Positions 34,595 through 47,128 are shown, numbered from the stretch's first letter. The stretch is 64,000 nt of DNA from Anodontia alba (GCA_964016985.1 OZ024821.1:122386035-122450034); one strand, 5' to 3'. Made by a program: numbers and translations. Notes: generated by a model from the letters alone, not told the origin.

Positions 34595-36830
34595 AAAGGA
34601 AAGCAATGATCAGGAATCGATACATTTACCTAACACTCTCCGTCCAAGACACCAAAAGGAAAGAAGGACGTACTTAAAGCAACGGCACCACAATCAAAAT
34701 ATTACGAGTAGAAAGCCAAAAGGGTAGTTTCTTTCCAAATAATTGGCCAAACGGCTATCCAAAATAAAACTTTCAGCAGGACATACATGCAAAGATATAA
34801 AATGACAGAAATAGTAAACCACAGCAGAAGCACTGCCTTGGAACTGTCAGTGCAAGTATTAATGGGGCGCTTAAATCGATTTTACGGTGGCCACAACGCT
34901 TGCCCTTAGTTCTGCCGTGGTATACACGAGACATTTGTTCAGTCCGCGTGAAGGGTTCCTAACTCATCAGTGCAACATCTCATCTCCGAGAACATACAAA
35001 TCAAACGAATAAAGTGATGAAACAACGATGAGGACGACAGCAAGAAACATCTGAAATGCTGAAGCAAAAGAAAACCAACGGTTGGACCAGTAGGCCCGAC
35101 CAGAGCCAGAGCATCAGGCACCAACCGACTTACTTAAAAGTCTTTAGGCCGGAGCCGTCATACAGTTTTAGGACAGACCCGCCGGCGTGCAGCCAAAGAG
35201 GGAAGAAAGCTATTAACCGTGATTGTGTTATGTATGCAGTCTGTCGTATTACATTTATGTTGTACCCAATCTTTATACATCGAAGAATGATTTTACGAAA
35301 TTGAGTGCTAAAATCATTTCATGCATATATTTTTTCTGAATGTATAAACTAAGTCACCATAAAATTCAGGTTCCGATAGGCCTTGTTGCAGAAGAGATTT
35401 AAGTCCAACATTGAAGTTTGAAACTTTCTCGAAATGACGTCGATAAAATTTAGAAAAGGCTTTGCGAAGTTTATGGTACCGATAACCCTTATTTAGAAGT
35501 TTGGCAGTTTATAATTTATTTCGAGTGTTGAAGTCAGTAACATGACTAGTCATTCTGGCGGAACCAAATTAGTTGCTCGACAAGGAACATCCCCATCCAA
35601 GTGGGGAAACTTTACAATCTCAAGATCGAAATCGTTGCGTTTGGCATAATTTTTGCATGAGATTTACCCATCTATAATAAACAAATGCAAATTAAAAAAC
35701 GGGTCTTCATTTTCAGAGAAATTTGCTTTATTTAACAGAAGCTTTGAAGGATAAATTTGACAGATCAAACCATTGAAGTACTTATTATCAATAATTAATA
35801 AATCGTCAAATATCTAGACGTCGAGCTGAAAGCTTCAATAACTTCAGATTACTTTTCTTCGGAAAGAGACATTATGAAATCTGTTTCATAACAGAATAAG
35901 AGCACCAGCCACCAGTGCTGCGCAATTCGAGCCCTTCGGAATACCCACAATTTGTCTAAATAGCTTAGTATCAAATCTTATGTAAATATTGTCGAGTAGA
36001 AAATTGAGAACTTCACACACTTTCTCACAGGACCATAAGATACAATTTTTATGCTTTTCGGAAGTGAAAAAAAGCATTTCTTGCGTTACATGCAAGATAA
36101 AGGGAACCTTCCCTATAAAACGTCTATTCAATTAGATCATTAAGTTTTTTTCTTTTTATGAGATTATGAAGTAGAGTAGTTTAAAGCATGGAAAAATCAT
36201 ACATAGACTTGATGCACGAAAACATCTAGATTTAAGTTTATTCAAAACTTCATTCGAATTTTGAATGGACCAAAACGGAGTCTTACCTTTCATAGACCTT
36301 GTCGCAGTATTTAATCATACGCTTTCTGATGGCAGTAAGACAAGTAGTCAACAATTAAGAAAGTTCAGTAGTGGTGCAAGAGCTCTCATTTGCAATAAAC
36401 CGTGCTTTGTATGGTCTTTGTGAAGTTTAGGCAACCAATATAATGTAAGAAGCTTATTTTGGCCTTCTTTAACACTTACTGCAAACTCGGTGGCTGAATA
36501 ATAGGTGTGATTATTAATCACAAACCTCTCTTCTATCAAGGGTTGTTGTTCATAGGCCTTTGTACCACCAAGTTCTTACTTTAGAATATTAACATAATGC
36601 AACTGTCAAACAACGACGACATTGTTTGCTGCCTTGTCTGCCGGAGTGAAAACATACTTCCTATGAAATTCGTGAATACCTAGTTTAAGGTGACGTAAAG
36701 TATTTGGTTTAGGAGGTAATAAATTAGTATTTTGACAATAGAAAGAAATACACTTAATAACTATTCTCAAAATGCTAAGTCTGTAGAATTCGCGATCCAA
36801 TAGACCTTGTTAAAGAGTTTTTAAAAAAAA
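34595..36830 (-). pseudogene. PLE-2 copy C: Penelope-like reverse transcriptase, heavily broken
   Basis: Reading leftwards: LLPPKPNTLRHLKLGIHEF and ADKAANNVVVV at 36800-36606, TLYWLPKLHK near 36440, TSEKHKNCILWSCEKVCEV and IRFDTKLFRQIVGIPKGSNC at 36131-35900, then decayed palm and C-terminus (CRKLRKAFSK-like) to about 35350, and the PLE-2 3' region to 34595. The catalytic box cannot be read cleanly (near 35810 the frame is lost). The 3' region matches that after copy B. The N-terminal block is joined oddly at 36780 (see findings). Confidence 0.7.
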
Positions 36831-36831
36831 G

Positions 36832-36960
36832 TAAGAGAAAAGGCCAGGTAGTGCCACAATCACAAACCGCAGCCCTTCCCAGACCCCAAGAGGAAGAGGA
36901 AACCGACAAATCTAAACAAGCACAAACCGAACAAACGTACGAAAAGCACTAAGATTAGCT
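36832..36960 (-). mobile_element. PLE-1 3'-end fragment
   Basis: 129 bp of the PLE-1 terminus, from GCTAATCTTAGTGC (minus) to CCAGGxAGTGCC-complement and an A8 on plus. It separates PLE-2 copy C from another PLE scrap. Confidence 0.75.
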
Positions 36961-36964
36961 TAAA

Positions 36965-37115
36965 AGGCAAAGTTTAAGTTAGAAATTAATTTACGATATA
37001 CTTTAGAAAATGTTTTACAAAGTGTATGATATCGTAAACCATGTTCAAGAAGTAAGCAGTTAGAATGTTATTACGGCTGTTTTGTGTTTTTGCGAAACGA
37101 AGAAGCACCATTGTA
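36965..37115 (-). pseudogene. PLE C-terminal scrap
   Basis: On minus the sequence reads as a worn version of the GYRYxxLRKTFSKVYRKL segment found after the palm in PLEs. Frame is broken. Confidence 0.45.
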
Positions 37116-37289
37116 AACGAAAAATGTACAATGTAAAAGTGAGCAACTCGTGTCATAAAATTTACATGTTATTATCCCAGTAAAGATTAATAAATTTGAA
37201 ACCAATAATAGCAGATAGTGAACAAAGCTCAGAAACCCCCGATTATAGCTATCAGAGGTATGTTGAACCAATTTCGTAGCTGCAGCCTT

Positions 37290-38054
37290 CCGTTAGCTGG
37301 AAGAAATGTGCAAAAGAAATAAATCTCAGCATCTTGATTTGCTCTTACACAATATATTTCACCATTGTCAAGGCGTATAAAACATTTGCATACTCTAGCT
37401 ATAATAGCAAGTGAGAAATCTGTGATGGATTTTTATTTGAAACTTAGAAAAGTGGACAAATAAAGGGCATGAAGAGCAAGAGGATGCTGTTTCTGTGTTA
37501 CACAGTGCAACAAGGCAAACCCAATGTTTGTACAAATTTTCAAAATCCTAGGTCTTTTAGCACCTGAGAAATTTTAGACACAAATTTCCCTGTCTTACAT
37601 TTGAGTGACAGATGGAAAAAGGAAAACATGGAAACAAGAAGGAAACATAAATCATACACAATACAGTTGAACCATCTGCAGGTGTATACAAAATTTGAAA
37701 ACTGTCTCTCATATGACCTATGAATCTATGACGAAGAGTTTTACTGGAGAGAAAGAAAAATGGACAAATAAAGAAAATGCATTAGAATGCTAATTCTCTC
37801 TTACACAATACAACAAGCCATACCCAAGTTTTGTACCAAATTTCAAAATCTTAGGTGCAATAACTCCTGTGCAACCTTTGGCACAAATTTTCCATATGCA
37901 TTACATTAGAGTGGAAGATGAAAAAAAGAAAAAAAAGAAGACAAAATAAATTTCAGCTTCATGATTTTCTTCTACACAATATACCTTAACCTTTTATGTG
38001 TATACAAAATTTGAAGACTCTGGCTCTTATAGGAGGTGAGAAATATGACAATAG
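37290..38054. repeat. 300-bp tandem array, left half
   Basis: About two and a half units with TCTTACACAATAxA, GTTTGTACxxxATTTxAAAA, TCxTAGGTxxxxTAxxxCCTG and GTGTATACAAAATTTGAA. The array resumes at 42690 after the 145-bp array; no coding potential. Confidence 0.65.
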
Positions 38055-38876
38055 GCCCATGTGGGCCATAATCGCTCACCTGGATTAGGCTGATCATCAT
38101 ATATGATATGTTACATAGTGCAATGAGGCCACCTCAGCTATCAGCTCAGATAGCCTTTAGCAATTTAGAAGCTGATGCTGTTTGAAGAGTTTCAAAACTG
38201 CCACCATAGTTGTAATCTTGGCTTTTAGAACTAAACGATTTAGCAATTTTGAATCTCCATGTCGCCCCGATGCCTCCCTTCAAGTTTCAGCGCTATCTGA
38301 CTTACTGTATGGGAGACGTGGTTTGAAGAATTTCAAGATAGCTGCTATATTAGACATTAGAACAGAACAATTTTAACAATTCTGAATTTCCATAACACCC
38401 CAATGCCTCTAATCAAGTTTAAGCTTAATCAAACTTATCATTTGGGAGCAGATGTGATTTGAAGACTTTCATGATGGTTGCCATGGTGGCCATCTTGGAT
38501 ACCAGAACGAAACCATTTAAGTAATTCTAAATCTCCATGCTGCCCGGATGCTTTCCACTAAGTTTCCGCTCCATCCGACTTACTGTTCGGGAGGAGATAA
38601 CAATTGAAGACTTTCAAGATGGCGCCATGGCTGCCAACATGGATACGATTCTGATGGAGATGTCTAAATGTGAAAAGTTACTGACGGACATACGGATGAG
38701 GGACAGACCATGATCAACAGACCATGGCATAAGCTTCAGTTGAGCTAACAATAGAAGATCTTCAAAAAATGCTGCTGCGGCGGCCATCGTGGATATCGTA
38801 AGAAAATGTTTTTAGCTATTCTGAATCTCCATGTCACCCCAATGCCTTACATTTAGTTTTGGCTCAATCTGATTTA

Positions 38877-39582
38877 GTCTCTCTCACAGGAAAATGAGAC
38901 TGACATTATTGAGGCTTTTAATTCAACTTCAAGATACATCGATGATTTATTAAACATTGACAATATTTACTTTGACAAAATGGTGGACAGCATATACCCT
39001 ACAGAACTGGAATTAAATAGAGCCAATTCTTCCGATACCGAGGCACCTTTTTTGGATTTGAATCTATGTATATCTAATCTTACAGTTTCCACAAACATTT
39101 ATGATAAACGGGACGATTTTGACTTTGATATAGTCGATTTCCCTTTTCTGGAGGGCGATGTCCCCCGGCCTACCTCATATGGGGTATATATATCTCAACT
39201 TATTAGATTCGCCCGAGCTTCTTCAAATCTTAGTGACTTTAGCATCGGGACACAGGGTGAAGTTAGCTAGCTGTAAAAGTGCTTTAACCCCCACCCCCCG
39301 GTGGTTTACTCTACTGACCGTTCTTAGGCGGTGGTCCCGGTGTAAGACTCTCTTTGTTGCTTTGTGGTTTATTCTACGAGGCGATTTGTTGTATGTCTTT
39401 CCATGTGCCATTTTGTTCTTGTGTTTTTCAGTCCTTTTAGTATTGCGATTACCTCGCTTGGGGAAGAGAGAGCTAATCTTGGTGCATTTCGTGCGTTTTT
39501 TCGATTTGTTCTTCCTCTTGGGGTCTGGGAAGGGCTGCGGTTTGTGATTGTGGCACTCCCTGGACTTTTCTCTTACCTTTTT
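38877..39582 (+). pseudogene. PLE-1 copy D: truncated and internally deleted
   Basis: Begins inside the palm (TCTCTCTCACAGG), keeps YIDDLLNIDNIYFDKMVDSI and YDKRDDFDFDIVDFPF, then jumps at about 39240 from the reverse transcriptase straight to the 3' region (GCATCGGGACACAGGGTGAA). It ends TTACCTTTTTACC at 39582. Against copy F about 610 bp are missing, with TAGC at both breakpoints. Confidence 0.8.
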
Positions 39583-40075
39583 ACCATTAGGGAGCAGATG
39601 AGGTTTGAAGATTTTCAAGATGACCACATTTGGGTCATCTCAAATATCGGACCAGAACAATTTCAGCAATTCTGAATCTCTATGTCACATCGATGCCGCC
39701 AATCAAGTTTGGGCTCAATCCCCATTACGGCTTGGGAGGAGTCATTTGAAGTATTTCAATCTTAGGTGTTGTAATGGAACAAATTTAGCAGTTTTGAATT
39801 TCCATGTCTCCCCAATGCCTCACACCAAGTTTCAGCTCAATCCGACATACCGGTCGGGAGCAGATGGTGTTTCAAGATGGCCACTGTAGCGTCAATCTTG
39901 GACATCAGAACGGAACCATTTTAGCCATTCTGAAACTCTATGTTGCTCCGATACCTCCATTAAATTTCAGCTCAGTCCGACTTACGGTTACGGAGGTGAT
40001 GTCGTTTGAAGATTTTCAAGATGGCCGACATGGAAGCCATCTTGAATATCGGAATTGAATGATTTTAACAATTCT

Positions 40076-41676
40076 AAAAAAAGGTAAGAGAAAAGTCCAG
40101 GGAGTGCCACAATCACAAACCGTAGCCCTTCCCAGACCCCAAGAGGAAGAGGATACCGACAAATCCAAACAAGCACAAATCGAACAAACGTACGAAAAGC
40201 ACTAAGATTAGCTCTCTCTTCCCCAAGCGAGGTAATCGCAATACTAAAAGGACTGAAAAACACAAAACAAAATGACACACGGAAAGACATACAACAAATC
40301 GCCTCGTAGAATAAACCACAAAGCAACAAAGAGTAAGACTAACACCGGGGCCGCCGCCTTAGAACGGTCAGTAGAGTAAACCACCGCGGGGTTGAAAGAA
40401 CTTTTACAGCTAGCTAACTTCACCCTTGGTCCCGATGCTACACTTAATACAGAAACACATAAAATTCGGTTCGCATAAAGGCTCCCAACTCAGTCAATGC
40501 ATCAAAGCGAAAACATAAAAATCAAATTAATCACTATAATAAACAAAGACGAGTACTCATCGCTAAATCAACTGTATGCCAGAGTAAATGAAAACCAATA
40601 GTTGAACCACGGCGGGCCAAGCCAAAGACATATCGTCAAGCCCCAACCCACTGGTTAAAGTTTTACGAAGAGACCGTCATTGAGTCTGAGGCCCAAACCG
40701 CCGTCTTGCAATTAAAGAGTGAAACATAGTCATCAACAATGATTGGGTTGACAACTAGGCATGCAGTCTACCGCATAATATCCAGGCTATAGCCAATTCT
40801 TTTATAACGGTTAATAAGTTTTCTGAATTGCTCCGAAAAGTTAGATTTTCCTACAATTTTTCTAAATCTGTACACGAAGTCACCGTAAAATTCTGGTTCC
40901 GATATACCTTGTTGCAGAAGTGTTTTCAGACTGACGCTATATTTTTCTAACAAGGCACTGTGTCTGCGAAAAAAATTTCGAAAACGCCTTACGAAGTTTA
41001 AAATAACGATAGCCCTGCCTAAGAAGTTTGGCAGTAAGGGCTTTATTACGGTAGTTAAAGTCATTAAGCTTTGAAGAAGCTCTGGCGAATCTAATAAGTT
41101 GAGATATGTATACCCCATATGAGGTACGCCGGGGGACATCGCCATCCAGAAAAGGGAAATTGACTATATCAAAATCAAAATCGTCCCGTTTATCATAAAT
41201 TTTGGTGGAAACTGTACCATTAGATATACATAGATTCAAATCCAAAAAAAGGTGCCTCGGTATCGGAAGAATTTGCTCTATTTAATTGGAGTTCTGTAGG
41301 GTATATCCGGTCCACCATTTGGTCAAAGTAAATATTGTCAATATTTAATAAATTATCAAGGTATCTTGAAGTAGAATGGAAAGCCTCAATAATGTCAGCC
41401 TGATTTTCACGTGAGAGAGACTTCATGAAATCTCTCTCATAACAAAAGAGAAACAAATCTGCAACAAGAGGAGCACAATTAGTTCCCATCGGAATACCAA
41501 TAGTTTGCCTATAAAGTTTAGTTCCAAATCTAATATAAATATTGTCCAAGGGCATCACAGACTTTTTGACACGACCATAAATTGTGATTATTTTTACATC
41601 AGAAGTGAAAAAAGCACATTCTTCGTTGCAAGCCAAATTTTGGGTATTCTCCCGAATAAACGTTCGGTTAATTAAA
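40076..41676 (-). pseudogene. PLE-1 copy E: 5'-truncated reverse transcriptase
   Basis: From 41676 leftwards: NRTFIRENTQNLACNEECAF, a small deletion in the finger region, FGTKLYRQTIGIPMGTNCAP, YLDNLLNIDN (second catalytic Asp replaced by Asn), YDKRDDFDFDIVNFPFLDGD, and the C-terminus QGISEPEFYGDFVYRF to QTACxVVNP. The 3' region follows, ending at 40076 in a poly-A/T joint. Both flanks are the 145-bp repeat (AACAATTCT / CCTCCATGTTG). Confidence 0.8.
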
Positions 41677-42062
41677 CCTCCATGTTGTCCCAATGTTATC
41701 CACCAAGTCTGGGCTCAATCTGACTTAGGATTCCGGAGCAGATGTTGTTTCAAGATTTTCGGCCATCATGTATAGCCAAACGTAACAATTTTAGCAATTC
41801 TGAATATCTCTGTCGCTTCGATGCTTCCCATCAAGTTTCGGCTGAATCCAACTTACGGTTTGGGAGGAGATGTCGTCTGAAGAATTTTAAGATGGTCGCC
41901 TTGGCGGCCATTTTGGATATCAGAACGGAACGATTATAACAATTCCGAATCTCTATGTCTCCGATGCCTTCTATCAAATTTCGGCTCAATCTGATTTATG
42001 GTTTGGGAGATGTCGTTTGAAGAATTTCAAGATAGCCGCCGTGGTGGCCAGCTTGGATATCG

Positions 42063-42095
<33 letters not shown>
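42063..42095. repeat. Poly-A tract in the 145-bp array
   Basis: About 33 A between GATATCG and ACGATTTTAGC of one unit, replacing the usual GAACGGA. Confidence 0.9.
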
Positions 42096-42096
<1 letters not shown>

Positions 42097-42689
42097 GATT
42101 TTAGCAATTCTGAATATGTCACTGTGATGCCTCCCATCAAGTTTCGGCTTAATCTGACTAACGATTTGGGAGGAGATTTCGTTTGAAGATTACATCTATG
42201 GCGGCCACCTTGGATACCGGAACGGAACGGTTTTAGCAATTCTGAATCTCTATGTCCCTCCGATGCCTCCCATCAAGTTGCGGCTCAATCTGACTAATGC
42301 TTTGGGAGCAGTTATCGTTTGAAGAACTTCAATATGGCCGCCGTGGCGGCCATCTTTGATATCGGAATAGAACTATTTTAACATTCTGAATCTCTATTTT
42401 ACTGTGATGCCTCCCATCAAGATTCGGCTCAATCCGACTTACGGTTTGGGAGAAGATGTCGTTTGAAGAATTTCAAGGTGGCCGCCAAGGCCATATTAGA
42501 TATCGGAACGAAACAATTTTAGTAATTCTGAATCTCCATGTTGCCACAATGCTTCCTACTAAGTTTCAGCTCAATCCAACTGATGGTTCTGGAGGAGATG
42601 TCCAAGATGTGAAAAACTAACGACGGACAGACGTTGGACAACAGGCCATGGCATAAGCTGACCTTGAGCAAACCTCCAGGTGAGCTCAT

Positions 42690-42857
42690 AAAGAAAGAGA
42701 AAAAAAAAGACAGGTAAAGGGAGTGATTAGCATGAGAATGTTGATTCTCTCTTACACAATACATCAAGTCATACCCAGTTTGTGTACCAGATTGTAAAAT
42801 CCTTGGTGCAGCAGTTCCTGAGAAATGTTTGACACAAATTTTCATATGCAGTACATC

Positions 42858-42895
<38 letters not shown>

Positions 42896-43440
42896 AGAAG
42901 AAAAAAGAAAACAGGGAAAAAAAGAGGCAAAATAAATGTCAGCATCATGAGTTTCTTTTACACTGTATACTTCAACACTCATTAGGCGTATACAAAGAAT
43001 ACTCCGACTCTCATAAAAGCTGATAAATGAGTGACGAAAAATTTTATTTGTGAGAAAGAAAACAATGAAGGGAATGATAAGCATTAAAATGCCGATTCCC
43101 TCTTACACAATACATTGTCATACCGTATTTTTGTACAAAATTTCAAAATCTTAGGTGCAATAGTTCCCGAAGAATCTTTGGCACATATTCCCTACGCATA
43201 ACATTAGAGTGAGAGATGGAAAAATGAAAATAGGAAAATTGAAGGCAAAATACATTCAGCATCGTGGTTTTCTTTAACGCAATATACTTTAACCCTCTGT
43301 AGGTGTATACAGAATTCGAGGCTCTCATAGGAGCTGAGAAATCTGTCACGCACAAGGCTATTGAAGAGAAAAAGATTGATAAGCATGAGGATGCTGATTC
43401 GTTCTTACACAATACAAACAGTCAACCCAATGTTTGTACC
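42690..43440. repeat. 300-bp tandem array, right half
   Basis: Same units as 37290-38054 (TCTCTCTTACACAATACA, AAATTTCAAAATCTTAGGTG, GGTGTATACAGAATTCGAG). Contains a poly-A tract at 42859-42893. Confidence 0.65.
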
Positions 43441-43722
43441 CATTACGAAAACATGCCTATTAAAATATACTGAAAATTTCATCACCAAAAATAAAAAAAA
43501 AAATCAGATAAAAAATTCTGATATTTTTTCATATTTCTGCTCAAAACATACATTGTGGGTACTAGTTAGAACCGCCTCGACGAGGCGGTTCTAACGAGTA
43601 CCCACAATTTATGTTTTTAAGCAGAAATAAGAAAAATAATGTGTACCCTTGTAAACCCCAATTTTACTATATAAAAGTGGGGTTTAATGGGGTCAAAATT
43701 ATATAGGTGTGTTTTCGTGATG
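43441..43722. mobile_element. MITE-A copy 2
   Basis: Terminal inverted repeats CATTACGAAAACATGCCTAT and (complement) CATCACGAAAACACACCTAT. The centre is a perfect hairpin, GTTAGAACCGCCTCG / CGAGGCGGTTCTAAC. A second hairpin, TAAACCCCAATTTT / AAAAGTGGGGTTTA, lies in the right half. 282 bp, no coding capacity. Confidence 0.85.
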
Positions 43723-43899
43723 CAAAGTTCAAAATTCTTAATGCAGTAGTTCCTGAAAAACCTTTGACAGAAACAAGTTTACACAGAAACAGACACACAA
43801 ACATTGTTACGGAAAATACGAAAACTTTATACCTCCTGTATATTTCGTATGCCGAGGTATAAAATAAAACTTCGGTTTCGAAGTTCTTCATAATGTTTT

Positions 43900-44125
43900 C
43901 TTTCAATCATTTGATCAATACATATATGATCAGTCAAGTCATATAAATACTTAGAAGTTGAACTAAATACCTAAATATCATTGATTTTGATGTCCTCACA
44001 GAGCCAGCAGGAAGCCGTTCTCGGTGCTCAACAGAAAAAGTAGGAATAAGAGGTGGGCAATTAGTCTCCATTGGATGCCAATAATTTGCCTGTATAACTT
44101 GGTCTAATCTCTAATTTAGATATTA
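43900..44125 (-). pseudogene. PLE reverse transcriptase scrap
   Basis: On minus, LYRQIIG followed by a PM-ETNCPPL-like box and a RYL-QLLSIYMT-like remnant, consistent with the palm of a PLE. Many lesions, identity from two short blocks only. Confidence 0.45.
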
Positions 44126-45131
44126 CAAATACTACATGTATTTTAACAAGGAATTAAAGTACAATGTTTTGACTTCATTGAGGACAGAGCCAATCTTTTA
44201 CATAACAATACATTACCCTTTAAAAATTCCTGGTTAGTCATTGCAATCAACTAGAAATGGAACACTTGCGTTGTACTGCTGTAAAATGGGCACGCAATTC
44301 TCTCGGCTTCAATTGATTATAATGGGTAAATAAGACGATTTATAAGGCTGCATAACAATTCACATTAGAGAGGCGATAAGACACTGAATTGTTCTGACAC
44401 AATCACAATAATAACATTTTATTTCCCATCAGCAATCTCATGCTGAATTCGTTCATTTTGTATCAGAGATCAATATCTGACAGCGTTAAAATTAGATTTA
44501 AGCAAACAATGAGTTGGGATTAAGACCTTGGCTTTTAATATCGCGACATTTCGTTTCATGCACTAAACAACATAACTGGTATTCTGTATTAAGTGTTTTA
44601 TGTCCATTTTTACAACTAATCAACTGGTGCGACAGAGGAGACTGTCGGCAGAATACACTAAAACTCGAAACGTAAGTCCAACGTAGCTGGTATGTATTGT
44701 GAAATAGTTTGTGATTGAGTTTTGCTACACATCGCTTTAGCTTGAGGCTCTATAATGGACTGCAGCACACGTTGGGGTTGCGTTTTCATTCTCACCCTAA
44801 CTTCCTACCCCTACCCTCGTTTTATGTTTGTTTGCTAGGCGGTACGATATAGTAAAAAATAATGCCTTCTATACTAGGCTTTAATAGTGTCTGAAGTCAA
44901 TTTGCCAAAGTCATATTTCGAAAAATCATAAAGTTGATAGAAGCAAAGGCAAAATTAGGAACAGACAGAGACATAAATAGGGTATAAGCACGCTCCATGG
45001 AAAGTAGACATTACTTAGTAAGCAGGCTTTGTCCACCCTATCTGTCAGCTTGAAACAAAATAGGAAGATACGGTAATTAATATCCGGGTTTAGAAGGTCT
45101 AATTATGGCTATGCTGTGGAAAGAAACATCA
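44126..45131. other. Stretch without recognisable gene
   Basis: No exon, repeat or motif recognised. AT-rich, apparently unique in this window. Confidence 0.4.
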
Positions 45132-45367
45132 GGGCCCAGTTGTTCAAAGCGTCGTTAGCTTAACAAGCTCGTTAAGGGTCGTTTCGTTAACTGTTTTAGC
45201 GGATTAAATATACAATATTCTGATATTTTTTGCTGAAAAAATGTGAGTAGCTTTTGCACTGCAAAAGCTACTCACATTTTTTCAGCAAAATATTTCAGCA
45301 TATCACTTGATTTAAATTTTAACGAATCGTTAACTAACGATATCGTTAGATTTGAACAACTGGGCCC
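45132..45367. mobile_element. MITE-C copy 2
   Basis: Palindrome GGGCCCAGTTGTTCAAAGCG to TTTGAACAACTGGGCCC with the central GTGAGTAGCTTTTGCACTG hairpin. 236 bp. Confidence 0.85.
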
Positions 45368-45694
45368 AGATAAAAATCTAGAAATAGCTTCATCATAGGG
45401 ATAGACAAGGTCAGGATGCCTCCCATAGAACTTCTTAATACGTAACGTCAGCTGTTGTACTCGTTAGCGTAACGTCCTAAATGCGACAAATGACGCTACG
45501 AATGATATGCAGTGCCACATGTAAACGTGCGAACATCTCTACTGTTTGGATTATCCAGCACATCAGCTCAGAATGACTAGTGTCTCCACTCGTCGGTATG
45601 ATCTACAGGGCTAAATGAGTCTGAACGTAGGCAGCGAAATCTAATTTTGCGTGGATGAGTACCGTATTTATCCTAAGTGTTCGGACAAGTAGGC

Positions 45695-45830
45695 CTCATC
45701 AAATAGTGTAGACCCAGATCAGACGTCACAGAAAGAGATGTCTGATCAAATAGTGTAGACCCAGATCAGACGTCACAGAAAGAGATGTCTGATCAGGGTC
45801 TATCCTGTTTGCCATTCATTCAGCAGTTTA
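45695..45830. mobile_element. MITE-D copy with internal 47-bp tandem duplication
   Basis: GTGTAGACCCAGATCAGACG followed by TCACAGAAAGAGATGTCTGA occurs twice in exact tandem (starting about 45706 and 45753), then TCAGGGTCTATCCTGTTTGC closes the hairpin. Confidence 0.7.
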
Positions 45831-45850
45831 ATACACATACATTTTGACAT

Positions 45851-46133
45851 CATTACGAAAACACGCCTATTCAAATATAAAGAAAATTTCACCACCAAAA
45901 ACTGAAAAACATCAGATAAAAAAAACCCTGATATTTTTCATATTTCTACTCAAAACATAGATTATGGGTACTCGTTAGAACCGCCTCGGCGAGGCGGTTC
46001 TAACGAGTACCCACAAACTATGTGTTTTAGCAGAAATAAGAAAAATAATGTACACCCCTGTAAACCCCAGTTTTACTATATAAAAGTGGGGTTTGAGGGG
46101 GGGTCAAAATTATATAGGTATGTTTTCGTGATG
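45851..46133. mobile_element. MITE-A copy 3
   Basis: CATTACGAAAACACGCCTAT to TATGTTTTCGTGATG, perfect central GTTAGAACCGCCTCGG / CGAGGCGGTTCTAAC hairpin. 283 bp. Confidence 0.85.
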
Positions 46134-46794
46134 GATAGTCAAATGTACCTGTCCAAACTTTAGGGTAAGTATGGTAAAGTGTTTTTGTGTCCAAATATTA
46201 ATAGTAATAAGCTGATCGGATTGATGTCATTTCGTAGAATCATTTTCTCGCGACGAGGTTTATTAGTTTCTATTAAAGTAGAGCATTGTTTTTTTTGTTT
46301 GTTTTGTTTTTCCTTTAACCGACCTAACGGCAGTTTTTCTGTAACTTCTCCGCATTCAGGTTTGTTAAGCTGAGCGAAGCTGGCTTAGTCTATTCTATAA
46401 GCTACTTGTTGATTTGCCATCTGTTCTTCCTGAAATTATTTTGCTAAAAATATTCTAAAGCTTTCAAAAATGCACACGGGTGTCTTTAAGTATAGTAACA
46501 CGCGTAAGACAGGCTGTGTATATCGAAAGCCAAAAGTCCCTGAATCAAGTGATGTCGGTTTATGACAGTTTTTGTTTCACATTAAAATGACGTTTTGTGA
46601 CAAATTCCCTAATCAAACAAAAACATCAATATTTTTTTGTTAAAATGCATTTTCTTATAAAATAAAATCATCGCGAAATGTATTTTTAAAATAAATCTAT
46701 TCATCGGATTGACTTTAATATCAAGTTTTAATTTACACACAAACTTTTCATGCGTAAAAGCGCAAAAACTAAAAGTGTGACAAATTACCTAATC

Positions 46795-47072
46795 CATCAC
46801 GAAAACATACCTATGTAATTTTGACCCCCTTAAACCCCACTTTTATATAGTAAAACTGGGGTTTACAGGGGTATACATTATTTTTCTTATTTCTGCCCAA
46901 AACATAGATTAAGGGTACTCGTTAGAACAGCATCGACGAGACGGTTCTAACGAGTACCCACAATCTATGTTTTGTGCAGAAATATGAAAAATATCTGAGT
47001 TTTTTATCGGAAAATTTTCAGTTTTCGGAGATAAAATTTTCTATTTATTTGAATAGGCGTGTTTTCGTAATG
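46795..47072. mobile_element. MITE-A copy 4 (opposite orientation)
   Basis: CATCACGAAAACATACCTAT to AGGCGTGTTTTCGTAATG; the GACCCCCTTAAACCCC half is at the left, so it is inverted relative to copies 2 and 3. Confidence 0.85.
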
Positions 47073-47125
47073 CAAAGAATAGTCGAATAACCTCTGTGTT
47101 ATTTAACTTGACAGCAAAAATTGCG

Positions 47126-47128
<3 letters not shown>

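Larger units (their letters stand above)
38055..42689. repeat. 145-bp tandem array (pearl-like element), interrupted by two PLE-1 copies
   Basis: Starts GGCCCATGTGGGCC...GCTCACCTGGATTAGG and ends ...CTCCAGGTGAGCTCAT, so the ends are inverted repeats. The ~145-bp units carry GTCGTTTGAAGAATTTCAAG, ATGGCCGCC/GGCGGCCAT (a short palindrome), GATATCGGAACGGAACGATT and CTCCCATCAAGTTTCGGCTC. GACGGACAGACG occurs before the end. PLE-1 copies occupy 38877-39582 and 40076-41676. A sister array is at 52190-56100. Confidence 0.8.

Noticed and set aside
42829..43023. Lys-rich frame
   Set aside because: Translation of a poly-A tract inside the 300-bp array.
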